A stretch of 11,439 nt of DNA from Goniomonas avonlea (lineage: Eukaryota; Cryptophyceae; Goniomonadida; Goniomonadaceae), in assembly GCA_003573635.1 (NCBI GenBank), contig QUTJ01031402.1, positions 1 through 11,439 of the forward strand, given 5' to 3'. The first letter of the stretch is position 1, and the number at the start of each line of letters is the position of its first letter. A program made the translations under genes and the position numbers. The notes under the pieces are model-generated. The model ran no database searches and had not been told where the DNA came from. It saw only the letters and a program-made list of their open reading frames with translations. Of this stretch, positions 1 to 7,769 are shown piece by piece.

Positions 1-22
1 ACACACACACACACACACACAC
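1..22. repeat. (AC)11 dinucleotide microsatellite
   Basis: The window opens with eleven uninterrupted AC units and is cut at its left edge, so the true array may be longer. It is followed by short TGACACTGACAGACA sequence that looks like decayed AC repeat. Confidence 0.97.
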
Positions 23-51
23 TGACACTGACAGACAATGGGGCAAGAGAA

Positions 52-85
52 TCACCACCACCACCACCACTACCACCAGCACCAT
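52..85. repeat. CAC/CCA-rich trinucleotide run
   Basis: An imperfect (CAC)n stretch, with pure units at about 53-70 and then CAC units broken by TAC, CAG and CAT. If transcribed leftward it would encode a Gly/Val/Trp-rich run, but no supported gene covers it. It is most simply a second microsatellite beside the AC array. Confidence 0.8.
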
Positions 86-354
86 TACCCCATCGCCAGC
101 ACCATCATCACGTTAGAGCGTATTTGTGACGACCCGGACAAACATTTGTGAGCCGACCCCAGCTCAAGGAGGCTTTTCGAAGCCGCCGCTGTGTGGCGGT
201 GCGAGGCGTGTCCGTGTAACTTCTTCGTATTCTTGAACTCTTTGCGTTCCTTGGCACCGCCCCGTTGCTGATGGTACGTGTGTGCCCTCTTGGGCTTCAA
301 GAAGCGAACCAACTGCAATTGTGGCAAGTCGTGTGTGACCTTGGCACAATGCAT
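85..354 (-). CDS. Doubtful small basic, His-rich ORF (89 aa)
   Basis: An ORF from ATG at 354 to TAA at 85, with an in-frame TGA immediately upstream of the ATG. The middle part (about residues 15-60) is rich in Lys, Arg and His. Its codons there (many AAG, CAC, GCC, TTC) look more like coding sequence than the flanks do. The GCAG at about 311-314, read on the minus strand, could be a splice acceptor, so this might be a terminal exon rather than a whole gene. I recognise no family. The last 15 or so residues run into microsatellite-like sequence. Chance ORF is the main alternative. Confidence 0.15.
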   Translation of the reverse strand: MHCAKVTHDLPQLQLVRFLKPKRAHTYHQQRGGAKERKEFKNTKKLHGHASHRHTAAASKSLLELGSAHKCLSGSSQIRSNVMMVLAMG

Positions 355-1003
355 ACATCAACAGCGCGTTTCAAAACCCCTTGCGATCCAAAGCAGAAAA
401 AGAGGTAAAGCAACCCGTGGTCAGCACCATGGTCAAGTTCGAGAATGGGGTTCTTGTGTCAACATAAGAATGCGCGTGCCTTAGCTGTGTGTTTGCCCGG
501 GTGGAAGAAACGCAAGAGCATTAAAAACCGGTAAGTAACTTCCACCGCAGCTTTCGGAGGCGACTGGGCACGAAATGTTCCCAGAAGTCAAGCGACGAAT
601 GCATCTGAGTGTCCCTGAGGTTCGTGAAGGGCTTTTATTTTTCAGCACATGCTAACTCTATCACGACTCACAACCTGACTCCAAGGGAAGGAGCCCGATT
701 CAGGTTTCAGCACGTTGGTGCAGCCTTAATATATTTGAATTTTCAGCGTGCGGGGCTGCATTGGTGGTTGGTAAGACGGCAAGTGTCAGGCACGTTGCAA
801 CAAAAAAAAACTCCTCTGTCCGATGTGTCCCAAACCACACGAGAGTTTCATTTTTATAGTTTTGGCAGAGAATCAGGCTCTGAGCTTTGCGTGGAGTAGA
901 GTTTGTTTTGGGTCTGGTATTTTGGAACGAGACTGGTGGTGACCGATGCAATTGTGCAATAAAAATATTTGAACCTCAAACTTTGTTATTGCCTGCCAGT
1001 TCA
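355..1003. other. Intergenic stretch, no recognisable gene
   Basis: No ORF here resembles a known protein. On the plus strand there are a consensus donor-like GTAAGT at 531-536, an acceptor-like tract ending TTTTTCAG at 645, a possible 43-bp intron at 704-746 (CAG/GTTTCA ... TTTTCAG), another donor-like GTAAGA at 771-776 and an AATAAA at 958-963. Joining the pieces gives no open frame that I could extend. This could be the 3' end of a transcript entering from the left, a non-coding RNA, or chance. Confidence 0.4.
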
Positions 1004-1261
1004 TCAGAATTGTTGAAGCTGGCTGCAGTCTTGAGGTTGTCGCTGCAATACTTCTTGAAAACCGCTTTCCAGGCGTTCCCTAACGTGCAGAGAGCAGTCT
1101 GGGTGCATTTGCAGAAGAAAGTGCGGGTACAACGTAAAGATCATCGCCCAGGAAAGAGGGGAGCTGAACGCGAGACAGTCCAGAGCAGCAAATGTTCCAG
1201 AGTAAGAACAGACCACAAGGCACAGTATGAGAGGATATCGAGCAAACACAATACCAAGCAC
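1004..1261 (-). CDS. Possible small secreted protein (85 aa)
   Basis: An uninterrupted ORF from ATG at 1261 to TGA at 1004. The N-terminus (residues 1-25) has an Arg at 8, then a hydrophobic run around LILCLVVC and a small-residue stretch ending in TFA, so it resembles a cleavable signal peptide. The remaining 60 residues contain a few cysteines and no known motif. The locus is ambiguous. A second minus-strand frame also starts with a hydrophobic leader (ATG at 1316), and a third frame has a Cys-containing, coding-looking stretch ending in a TGA at about 976. The true product may therefore be spliced from different frames. It lies about 240 bp downstream of the P1 stop on the same strand. I assign no function. 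Confidence 0.25.
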   Translation of the reverse strand: MLGIVFARYPLILCLVVCSYSGTFAALDCLAFSSPLSWAMIFTLYPHFLLQMHPDCSLHVRERLESGFQEVLQRQPQDCSQLQQF

Positions 1262-1502
1262 AAGACCTCAAAAGCAACAGCAACACTGCCGCAACCACGG
1301 GAACGGCATTCAACATCAACAAAAAAACATTTCGGCACTCGGTGCAGGTTGTATTGTTGTACTCATACCACAAGCCACGAGCCCAAAGACACCGCTCAGT
1401 TCCGAACAGATGAAAAAAAGGTTTATAACGAGGCCCATATCAGTGCCGCGTAAAGCGACCCGACGAAAGAAATTGTGTGATTCAGGAGGAAAAGTTAGCA
1501 CC

Positions 1503-4388
1503 TTACAAGAAGGCCAGGCAAAGCGCAGCCACGGCGGCAAACAGCAACATAGAGACAGATGAGGACGCCACGGAAGCGGCACCAAAGAAGGTCTGGCTCT
1601 GAGTGGGAGTGGCTGTGGCACCATCATAGGCCTTGGCCTCGACCAAAATCGGGGCCAACTTCTTCTGGAAGACGGGTGCCCCGGTCAAAGTACCCGGAAC
1701 AGCGGTGGTGGCACCGGCGTAACCAACCCAAGTATCGAACAAAGCACGCGGACGGCAACCGTACTGGCCCAAAACGAACAAGGAGTAGAACTTGTCGGCC
1801 TCGACAGTGAACTCGAACTGAGGAATGTTGCTGGAGCAAGCAGTGTCCCAAGTCTGCTGGCGAGCGACAACAAGAGCATCACGACGCTCAGCAGCCTGGG
1901 CGACCGCAGGGGCAGCCGGCTCGAAGTCGAAGTTGTACGTGCCAGCCTGGAGTGCGATGGGATCCGGGGCAGCCGGCCAGTACGAGGGACCAGCGGGCTC
2001 AGGGTTGGCAGCATCGATGGGCATGCCAAAGTTCTGGTCCCAAGAGCGGTACCACTCGAAACCAGCGGCGATGCCAGAGCGCGTCACAGCCTTCTGGGTG
2101 CCGGCCTTCGCGCCAACAGTCACGCGAGGAGTAAAGCGGTAGGTACCGCGGAAGTCCTGACCCAGCTGAGTGTTCAAGACCGCAACAGCGCCACCACCGG
2201 TCTGCTCCTGGACGTGGTACGTGCGGCGGAACGGGACGATAGTGACAAATGCAAGCTCCTTCTTGGCGTCAATGCCACCAGCGACGGACTGGATAGTGCG
2301 GTCGCGGGTCCAGCCGAACTCGAGGTTTCCACCGTTGTGGAAGTTCTTGCTCTTGATCTGCATCCAAGTCTGGCCAGCAGCCTTGGTGGTTGGGGTGGCA
2401 AACTCCGGGTCGGTCTTCGGGACAGCGTACACGGTGTAGTACTCACCAGGCTCCATGTAACGATCGATCAGGGGCGCAATGCCAACGCCCGTCTCTGCCG
2501 GAATGATAGTGTTGACGGCGTTGTTGCCAGTGTTGTAGACAACAGTGTTGCGAGGGATCGGGAACGGAACAGTGTCACCAGCAGCAGCCGGGGCGGTGCG
2601 GCTGTAGTAGGACGACAGCGACGCGAAACCAGCGGTCTTCAAAATAAGGTTCACACGCTTGAAACGAGGAGTGTACGCGGCGGCGGCGGCAGCGGCAGTG
2701 ACGTAGCCTCGGCCAGTGTAGCCAAAGTCGTGATGGTGGCGGAAGTTGACGACGTTGCCAGGGCGGGGGTTGATGCAACCAAGATCCTCAGCGGCGAGAC
2801 CGTTGGCGGGCACAGCGTTACCGATCGGGAAACCGCACGAGACGCCAATCTCGGGGTCAGTCTGCCAGTCCATGATGTAGAGAGGGACGAACACCTCACC
2901 GTAGCCGGAGACAGTGCCAGCGGTCACACCAGGCAGGACAGAGATAAGCCCGTTCGAGGTCGCCTGGATGTTGCCCATCTTGGAGAACTGGCCCATGTTG
3001 CGAGCGCCGTCCATCGCAACGTCAGGACGGGGGTACTGGAAGGACTGCCAGAGCGAGAGGGGTGACTGGTTGATCGTCTCAGGTCCGAAGCGACCTTGGA
3101 CACGGCCGTCGTAGTCCAACAGATCGTTCACCAATCGCACGTACGCGACAACACGGGACGGAATCTGGCGGCAGAAAACTTCGCCAACCTCCTGATCGTG
3201 CTGTGCGCAGATGATGGTGGCGCGCAGACCGGCACGAAGGTCAATCGTCACGCGGACCTGATCAGTGGTAATGACGGGAAGAGGGCCCTGCACGTTGCCA
3301 CCGGAGGCTGCGGTGGCAATGGGGAACGTGGTATCCTTGGGGCTGAAGTCCATGTACTCAGACGCCTCACCGAACTTGAGGCCCTTGACGATGGGCGCGC
3401 GCTCGGTAGAAACAACGGGTCCGACGTACACATCGATCGGATCGATGGTGGTCGCGGAGGTGGGGAGCTTCGTGATGGCGTGAACGAAGCGCGCGGAAGC
3501 CATGCCAAAGGTGGTGCGAGCAGTGCTCTCCTCAAGAGAAACAAGCTTCACAGAGTTAGTGAGCGTGGCAACCAGCCAGTTGACCTTTCCGGTGGCAAGC
3601 AGGGTGTAGACCTTGTTGTCCTCGAAGGTGAACTCCTCCAGAGACTCCTTGAAATGGATCGGGGATCGGAGGCGCGCGTCACCGGGCAAAATGCCACCAG
3701 CAGCAATAGTTCCCTTGCTTCCGTAGGCTTGGAGACGGTACGTTCCGGCGGCAAACGACATGTACAGGCCCACACCATCAGCCTTCAACTGGGACTGATC
3801 ATAGGGATCATACTGTGAGGGGTAGAAATTGCCACCAGCCCGGCAATTTGCGTTCGCACCAGCGGCAGCAACACCACCACAGACCGCAGTGGCACGGCCG
3901 CAAGTGACGCCAGTGTACTGTTGGGTGGCGTAAATGGCGACCTTGTCAACCTCAGGCTTCTCAAGGGAGATAGAGCGAGTGGCACCAGTGCTGGGCCTGT
4001 GATAGTAGCGGAGCGCCGGCATGGCATTATCCCACGCGAAAGGGGCCTTGCCGCTGGCGGCTGTCGCCGCTTGGGCAGCACCGTTGACCGCGAAAAGGGC
4101 GCTGGCCTGGCACTGCAGCCAAAAGGAGGACTCTGTCCACACAGTGGTCGGCGGCGTCAGGGTGTTGACACTGTCAGCGTAGTACAGAAGGCCAACACGG
4201 TCCAAGTTCACATTGACATTCTCGGTGTTCGTGTTGGGATGGATCGAGTGATCACCAGCAGCAGCTGCCTCCAACGAAGCCTGTTCTGAGAGGGCCGGGA
4301 CTGTGTTGATAAAACGAAGAAGTGCAGCACCGTCAACGGTTGCAAGCAACAGCGCCGACGCCAGGAAGCAAAACGCAAGGAAGCGCAT
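1503..4388 (-). CDS. P1: secreted, GPI-anchor-like DUF4397-like repeat protein (961 aa)
   Basis: An intronless ORF encoding a probable cell-surface protein of unknown function. The frame is open upstream to 4619, but I chose ATG 4388. It starts a signal peptide (residues 1-20, ending VDG) and aligns with the start of P2, whereas the longer form would overlap exon 1 of the divergent deubiquitinase gene. After an opening ALLRFINTVP motif come modules resembling DUF4397 beta-sandwich repeats: about 21-280 (ending FTFEDNKVYTLLATG), about 298-410 (starting ARFVHA, with IDVYVG, and RAGLRATIICAQ near its end), about 412-720 (starting VVAYVRLVND, with SGYGEVFVP, EPGEYYTVY and DRTIQ) and a final one with AGTYNF and FTVEADKFYSLFV at about 815-880. 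The DUF4397 link is my recollection of the family pattern and is not verified. Cysteines 394/406, 518/538 and 851/878 are conserved in P2. P1 has extra cysteines at about 163-182, an HHH at 551-553 and a run of seven Ala at 565-571. The tail (FFGAAS, small residues, then about 16 hydrophobic residues with no basic cytoplasmic end) fits a GPI-attachment signal. Codon use is strongly biased. Confidence 0.92.
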   Translation of the reverse strand: MRFLAFCFLASALLLATVDGAALLRFINTVPALSEQASLEAAAAGDHSIHPNTNTENVNVNLDRVGLLYYADSVNTLTPPTTVWTESSFWLQCQASALFAVNGAAQAATAASGKAPFAWDNAMPALRYYHRPSTGATRSISLEKPEVDKVAIYATQQYTGVTCGRATAVCGGVAAAGANANCRAGGNFYPSQYDPYDQSQLKADGVGLYMSFAAGTYRLQAYGSKGTIAAGGILPGDARLRSPIHFKESLEEFTFEDNKVYTLLATGKVNWLVATLTNSVKLVSLEESTARTTFGMASARFVHAITKLPTSATTIDPIDVYVGPVVSTERAPIVKGLKFGEASEYMDFSPKDTTFPIATAASGGNVQGPLPVITTDQVRVTIDLRAGLRATIICAQHDQEVGEVFCRQIPSRVVAYVRLVNDLLDYDGRVQGRFGPETINQSPLSLWQSFQYPRPDVAMDGARNMGQFSKMGNIQATSNGLISVLPGVTAGTVSGYGEVFVPLYIMDWQTDPEIGVSCGFPIGNAVPANGLAAEDLGCINPRPGNVVNFRHHHDFGYTGRGYVTAAAAAAAYTPRFKRVNLILKTAGFASLSSYYSRTAPAAAGDTVPFPIPRNTVVYNTGNNAVNTIIPAETGVGIAPLIDRYMEPGEYYTVYAVPKTDPEFATPTTKAAGQTWMQIKSKNFHNGGNLEFGWTRDRTIQSVAGGIDAKKELAFVTIVPFRRTYHVQEQTGGGAVAVLNTQLGQDFRGTYRFTPRVTVGAKAGTQKAVTRSGIAAGFEWYRSWDQNFGMPIDAANPEPAGPSYWPAAPDPIALQAGTYNFDFEPAAPAVAQAAERRDALVVARQQTWDTACSSNIPQFEFTVEADKFYSLFVLGQYGCRPRALFDTWVGYAGATTAVPGTLTGAPVFQKKLAPILVEAKAYDGATATPTQSQTFFGAASVASSSVSMLLFAAVAALCLAFL

Positions 4389-4596
4389 GCTTGGGGGTTG
4401 GGTTTTTCGTCGGGCAAGAGAGACCACGCGTGCGAGGGCTTTGAATTGATTATGTTTTGAAAGCACGCCTTTGTGGATAGAGGGAGTATGACAGTGACAC
4501 AGTTCAAAACTCCAACGCTCTTCTTTGATTGTCCTATCAAGCTTTGTACACGTCCGGAGAATCCCAAAGCGGCAAGTCACATCACGACCCCTGAAA
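4389..4596. promoter_or_regulatory. Divergent promoter between P1 and the USP14/Ubp6-like gene
   Basis: The 208 bp between two divergent start codons must carry both promoters. On the P1 side there are ACGCGT (4426-4431, 38 bp from the ATG), GCTTTGAATTGAT (about 4438-4450) and AAAGCACGC (4460-4468). All three have close counterparts upstream of P2. The P1 leader just before the ATG is CCCAAC-rich, as is that of P2. I see no clear TATA box for either gene. Confidence 0.6.
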
Positions 4597-7575
4597 ATGG
4601 CGATGGCAAAGAGCGTCAAGGGTATGTTGCAGTTCGTTCGGGCTTGGTCTAACGCGAGCAGTAAACATCAAATGGAATAAGCAGATGTTCAAGGACGTGG
4701 AAGTTTCACTGATGGATGGTGTGGAGGTGCTCAAACTGCAGCTCTTCTCCTTGACTTCCGTCCCCGTGGAGCGACAGAAAGTCATGGTGAAGGGCGCGAC
4801 TCTGAAGGTGCTGTTGGGTAAAACTCATGGTGTTTAACCTTTCTCTCAGGATGACACTGATTTAGAGAGTCTTGGCCTCAAAACGGTCCGTTGGTCGTTT
4901 CTCGTCATTTTTCTAATTTTCTTTCTCTTGAAGGGCCAAACTCTGATGCTCATGGGAACCGCTGAGGAGGTGGTGAAGCCGCCGGAAGAGAAGGTTGTAT
5001 TCGTAGAGGATCTGGCACCTGAAGAGATGCAAGGCTTCATTATGGTGACTCGCCCTAGTGTCATCAGGTCTGCTCATTGACACAACGTCCTCAGGCAGGA
5101 CTACCACCAGGGCTGACGAACCTTGGCAACACCTGTTACATGAACTCGACTCTGCAGTGTTTAAATCGGGTTGCTCCTCTTGTTGAGGCCATGAAACAGT
5201 GCGACATTTTTTGGTCGGCTCCCAAACACTGACACCGCCGGCAGAGTCAGTGGTGGTCGCTCTGAGTACGATAACAACCAGAACCTGGCATTAGCGACCA
5301 GAGACTTGTTTCAGAGCCTAAGTTCTTCCCGGCAGCCCGTTATGCCGTTGCAGTTCTTGACCGTAAGTTCCGCCAATAAGACAGACCAATGATTGACTGC
5401 CGTAGATCATGCGCGCTGCCTTCCCCCAATTTGCCGAGCGGGGTGAGGACGGGTGAGCCACTCTGTTTTTTTGGTTGAACTTTTCATGGTTGCTGTTTGT
5501 TGCCAACTGAGATTGACTGTGATTGCAGAAACTACGCTCAGCAAGACGCTGAAGAATGCTTGACTTCAATTCTTTCCGCGTTGGGCCCGAAACTCCGAGG
5601 GGCAGACGCGGCAAAGAACGCAGTGGAGCTACTTTTTGGAATAGAAATGCAGACCACGTAAGTGCGATGTGTGGTCTTGTGTGCCTTTCTCAGGCAACGA
5701 GGTCTTGCGCACTCTGTACCGTCTCATGCTTCTCAACCGCCCAGATTGAAGTGCGTCGAAGATGAGACGGAGACCACCATGGAAGTTGAGCGTCTCCTGA
5801 AGCTCCCTTGTCATATCGAGGCCTCTACCTCCCTTCTGATCGAGGGTTTGCGCGAGGTGTCCGCCCCTTTTCCCGTTGTCATTCGTAGTACAGTTCGGAG
5901 CTCCATTCACGGTCGGCGAGACGCCTGTAACACTCGCACTCAAGAGCTGGTTGCAAGCCCAATGACGAAGTAGCCAAAATTGGAGCTCATGGGCGATCCG
6001 TTTGCCAAATATTAGTAAGACCAACAAAAACCAGTTCCCCAGAATGAGCGGACTTCCTGGCAATAGTTCCTCCCGTTTGTCGCTTGACCCAACTTCTGCT
6101 TTCAGAGTCTCTCGGGGACAGTTGAGAAGCGATCCCAGCATCTGGGTCGTGATTCTCACTTCATCAAGTCTTCAGTCATTTCCCGCCTGCCTCCTTTCTT
6201 GTTCGTTCAGGCAAGTCGTGGTAATGTCTGTCCCCGCCTCCCTCTCCCTCGCTCTCTCACTGTGTCTCTGTATCTCCCTCCCTCCCTTCCTCACTCTCTC
6301 CCTTTTCCCCTCCTCTCCCTCTCCCTCTCTTTCCCCTCCTCTCCCTCTCCCCCTCGCTCCCTCTCCTGCCTCCCCCCATCGTCAGTCAATCTATGCGTAT
6401 GAACGACTTGGGTCTCCAATGCAGTGTCCCCCTGTCTCTCTGTCTGCCCCTCTGTGTGTCTCTGTCCCCCTCTCCCCCTCCCTTCTCTCTCTGTCTCTTC
6501 CGCAAGAGCCAGTGTTGGGTGTGTGGGTGTGTTCTGGGGCGTTTGGGAGAGGTGTTGGTGAGATACAAGGTCCATTGTACTGTTTCCTAATTTCCGTGCA
6601 ACAGGAAGTGCGCTTTCACTGGCGAGCAGACACGAGGAAACGCGCCAAAATCCTCAAGGTTTGGTCACACACCCTGTCGACGCGACTTTACGCGCCTTCG
6701 CAGCCTGTCAAATTTTCCCTGGTTCTGGACGTTTCTGAACTGTGTTCTGATGCCCTCAAGGCCTCATTAGTGCCGAATCGAGAGAAAGTCCGCCTTGCCG
6801 AAGAGGTGGGTGACTACAAAGCTACTTTTCGAGGCTTGACCACAGTTCCAGGCACGGACTCAGAAGCGAAAAGGGGGTCCAGACCCGCCTGCCGAGGACC
6901 AAATAATGGAAGGTGTGCAACCTAGGTGGATTGTCAATGCTGTTCCGTGACTTGGAGCTTGTAGCGCGACGGTTCATGGATCGTTGCCACTATTGCTGCT
7001 TTGCTGCTGACAACACTTCCAGAAGCTCCGGACGCCCCTCCTGCAGCTGAGGAAGGTGGCGGTGCTCCTGTTGATGCCTCCGATGTCACCGCCAACTCGC
7101 TCAAAGGCACAGGGCGTTATGAGCTGGTGTGCATTGTAACACTTGTCATGATGATGTGGCCACAGCCATCCCCACGTTTTTCCTTCGTCCGTTGTTTCTT
7201 CGACGTTGACACCGGCTTCAGGTCGGTGTTGTGACCCACCAAGGTCGCTACGCTGATGGGGGGCATTATATGGCCTGGTGCAAGGTTGACACAGGTCTGT
7301 TCACGAGGAAGTGTGAAGTTGAATTTCTTGACGATCTTACAGACAACTGGCTTCGCTATGATGATGATAAGGTCTCACAAGTCAATGACGACGAGATTCT
7401 CAAGCTCACTGGAGGAGGTGTGTCTTGTTGGAACTCCGACTGGGTTGTTCACGTTGTCACGCTTGCCACTGGCGATTGGAACAAGGGGGCCGATAATCTG
7501 TCCTTGGTCACGAACCCAACAGGTGATTGGCATATGGCCTACATCCTCCTCTACCGTCACCTACTTTGCGAGTAA
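4597..7575 (+). CDS. USP14/Ubp6-like proteasome-associated ubiquitin carboxyl-terminal hydrolase (484 aa, 17 exons)
   Basis: The family removes ubiquitin from substrates docked on the 26S proteasome and binds it through an N-terminal ubiquitin-like domain. My exon model: 4597-4621, 4662-4807, 4850-4885, 4934-5044, 5095-5198, 5245-5362, 5406-5452, 5529-5657, 5745-5856, 6106-6210, 6605-6658, 6704-6805, 6852-6912, 7023-7126, 7222-7294, 7343-7417, 7523-7575. It totals 1455 nt with every junction in frame. Human USP14, from memory, has 494 residues. The ubiquitin-like domain is residues 8-80 (RQKVMVKG, then GQTLMLMG). The Cys box [12 protein letters not shown] has nucleophile Cys120, the QQDAEEC box is at 200-206, the ISRLP..L..Q / VRF motif at 302-315, the His box [12 protein letters not shown] has catalytic His433, DDDKV is at 449-453 and GGGDWH..Y at 466-474. 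All catalytic residues are present. The region at about 346-418 is a Pro/Ala/Glu-rich linker and is the least certain part: exon 13 rests on splice sites and phase only. Introns are 40-110 bp except intron 9 (249 bp) and intron 10 (394 bp, GC-AG). Confidence 0.95.
5857..6105 (+). other. Intron 9 of the deubiquitinase gene (249 bp)
   Basis: A phase-0 intron, donor GAG/GTGTCC and acceptor CTTTCAG, with a CTTGAC branch-like site about 20 nt before the end. It is about five times the usual intron size here. I chose the acceptor because the following exon ([10 protein letters not shown]...) fits the family's spacing exactly. The interior has no recognisable gene or repeat. The GAGCTGG-containing piece at about 5945-5985 is open for a few codons but breaks the family alignment. 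Confidence 0.8.
6211..6604 (+). other. Intron 10: GC-AG intron with CT-rich expansion (394 bp)
   Basis: Exon 10 ends in CAG and the intron starts GCAAGT, the classic strong context for a GC donor. It ends ..CAACAG, with CCTAAT as a branch-like site. Using this GC donor joins the LP..L..Q motif directly to EVRFHW in phase 0, as the family requires. The nearest GT (GTAATG at about 6221) would leave the wrong phase. The intron is the longest in the gene because of its pyrimidine-rich interior. Confidence 0.85.
6228..6501 (+). repeat. CT-rich polypyrimidine tracts within intron 10
   Basis: Two runs made almost only of C and T (about 6231-6379 and 6426-6501), separated by about 45 bp of ordinary sequence. 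They contain a direct repeat: TTTCCCCTCCTCTCCCTCTC occurs from 6304 and again from 6330, a 26-bp period. A G/T-rich stretch follows at about 6509-6566. The pattern looks like microsatellite expansion. Confidence 0.9.
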
Positions 7576-7635
7576 GAAAGTGGGTGCTGCTTTCCGCTGC
7601 CGTTTGACTCGATATGTTCTCATCAATACAAGGAG

Positions 7636-7641
7636 AATAAA
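7636..7641 (+). terminator. AATAAA poly(A) signal of the deubiquitinase gene
   Basis: The canonical hexamer lies 60 bp after the TAA stop at 7573-7575, a normal 3' UTR distance. A T-rich stretch follows directly. Confidence 0.7.
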
Positions 7642-7709
7642 TATTTTCATGGCGCTCTGTTCTCGGACGCGCTCTTTTCTCGGTCCTTGAGAAGAACCAC
7701 AGCCTGATT

Positions 7710-7769
7710 CGACGACATCCGTGTACGGATGTCGTCGTTACACGGATGTCGTCGTGTACGGATGTCGTC
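7710..7769. repeat. Inverted plus tandem repeat of a 13-bp unit
   Basis: CGACGACATCCGT (7710-7722) and its exact complement ACGGATGTCGTCG (7725-7737) are separated by only GT, a 13-bp perfect inverted repeat. The right arm then recurs directly at 7742-7754 and, less its last base, at 7758-7769, giving periods of 17 and 16 bp. It lies about 70 bp beyond the poly(A) signal, between the convergent 3' ends of two genes. Confidence 0.95.

Noticed and set aside
2214-3818. Two long plus-strand open frames (283 and 240 codons) opposite P1
   Set aside because: Same antisense shadow effect as for P2; the P1 strand has the paralogy and the secretion signals.
4389-4619. An N-terminal extension of P1 by 77 codons
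   Set aside because: It would bury the signal peptide, run through the shared promoter and overlap exon 1 of the divergent gene; P2 has no equivalent.
4818-4849. Alternative donor GTAAAA at 4818 for intron 2
   Set aside because: It looks closer to consensus but puts a stop codon right after the junction, while the GTGCTG donor at 4808 gives the conserved TLKDD joint.
5945-5975. A possible extra exon in intron 9 (acceptor after CTCAAG, donor GTAGCC)
   Set aside because: Including it adds residues where the family alignment already matches in length when exon 9 joins directly to the exon at 6106.
6002-6925. A 307-codon plus-strand open frame across introns 9-12 of the deubiquitinase gene
   Set aside because: It combines exon 11 and exon 12 frames with a Ser/Pro/Leu low-complexity translation of the CT-rich intron. 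Conserved family motifs require splicing around those parts.
7710-7769. CRISPR-like array
   Set aside because: Copies are only 13 bp, spacers are 3-4 bp, one copy is inverted, and the context is eukaryotic.
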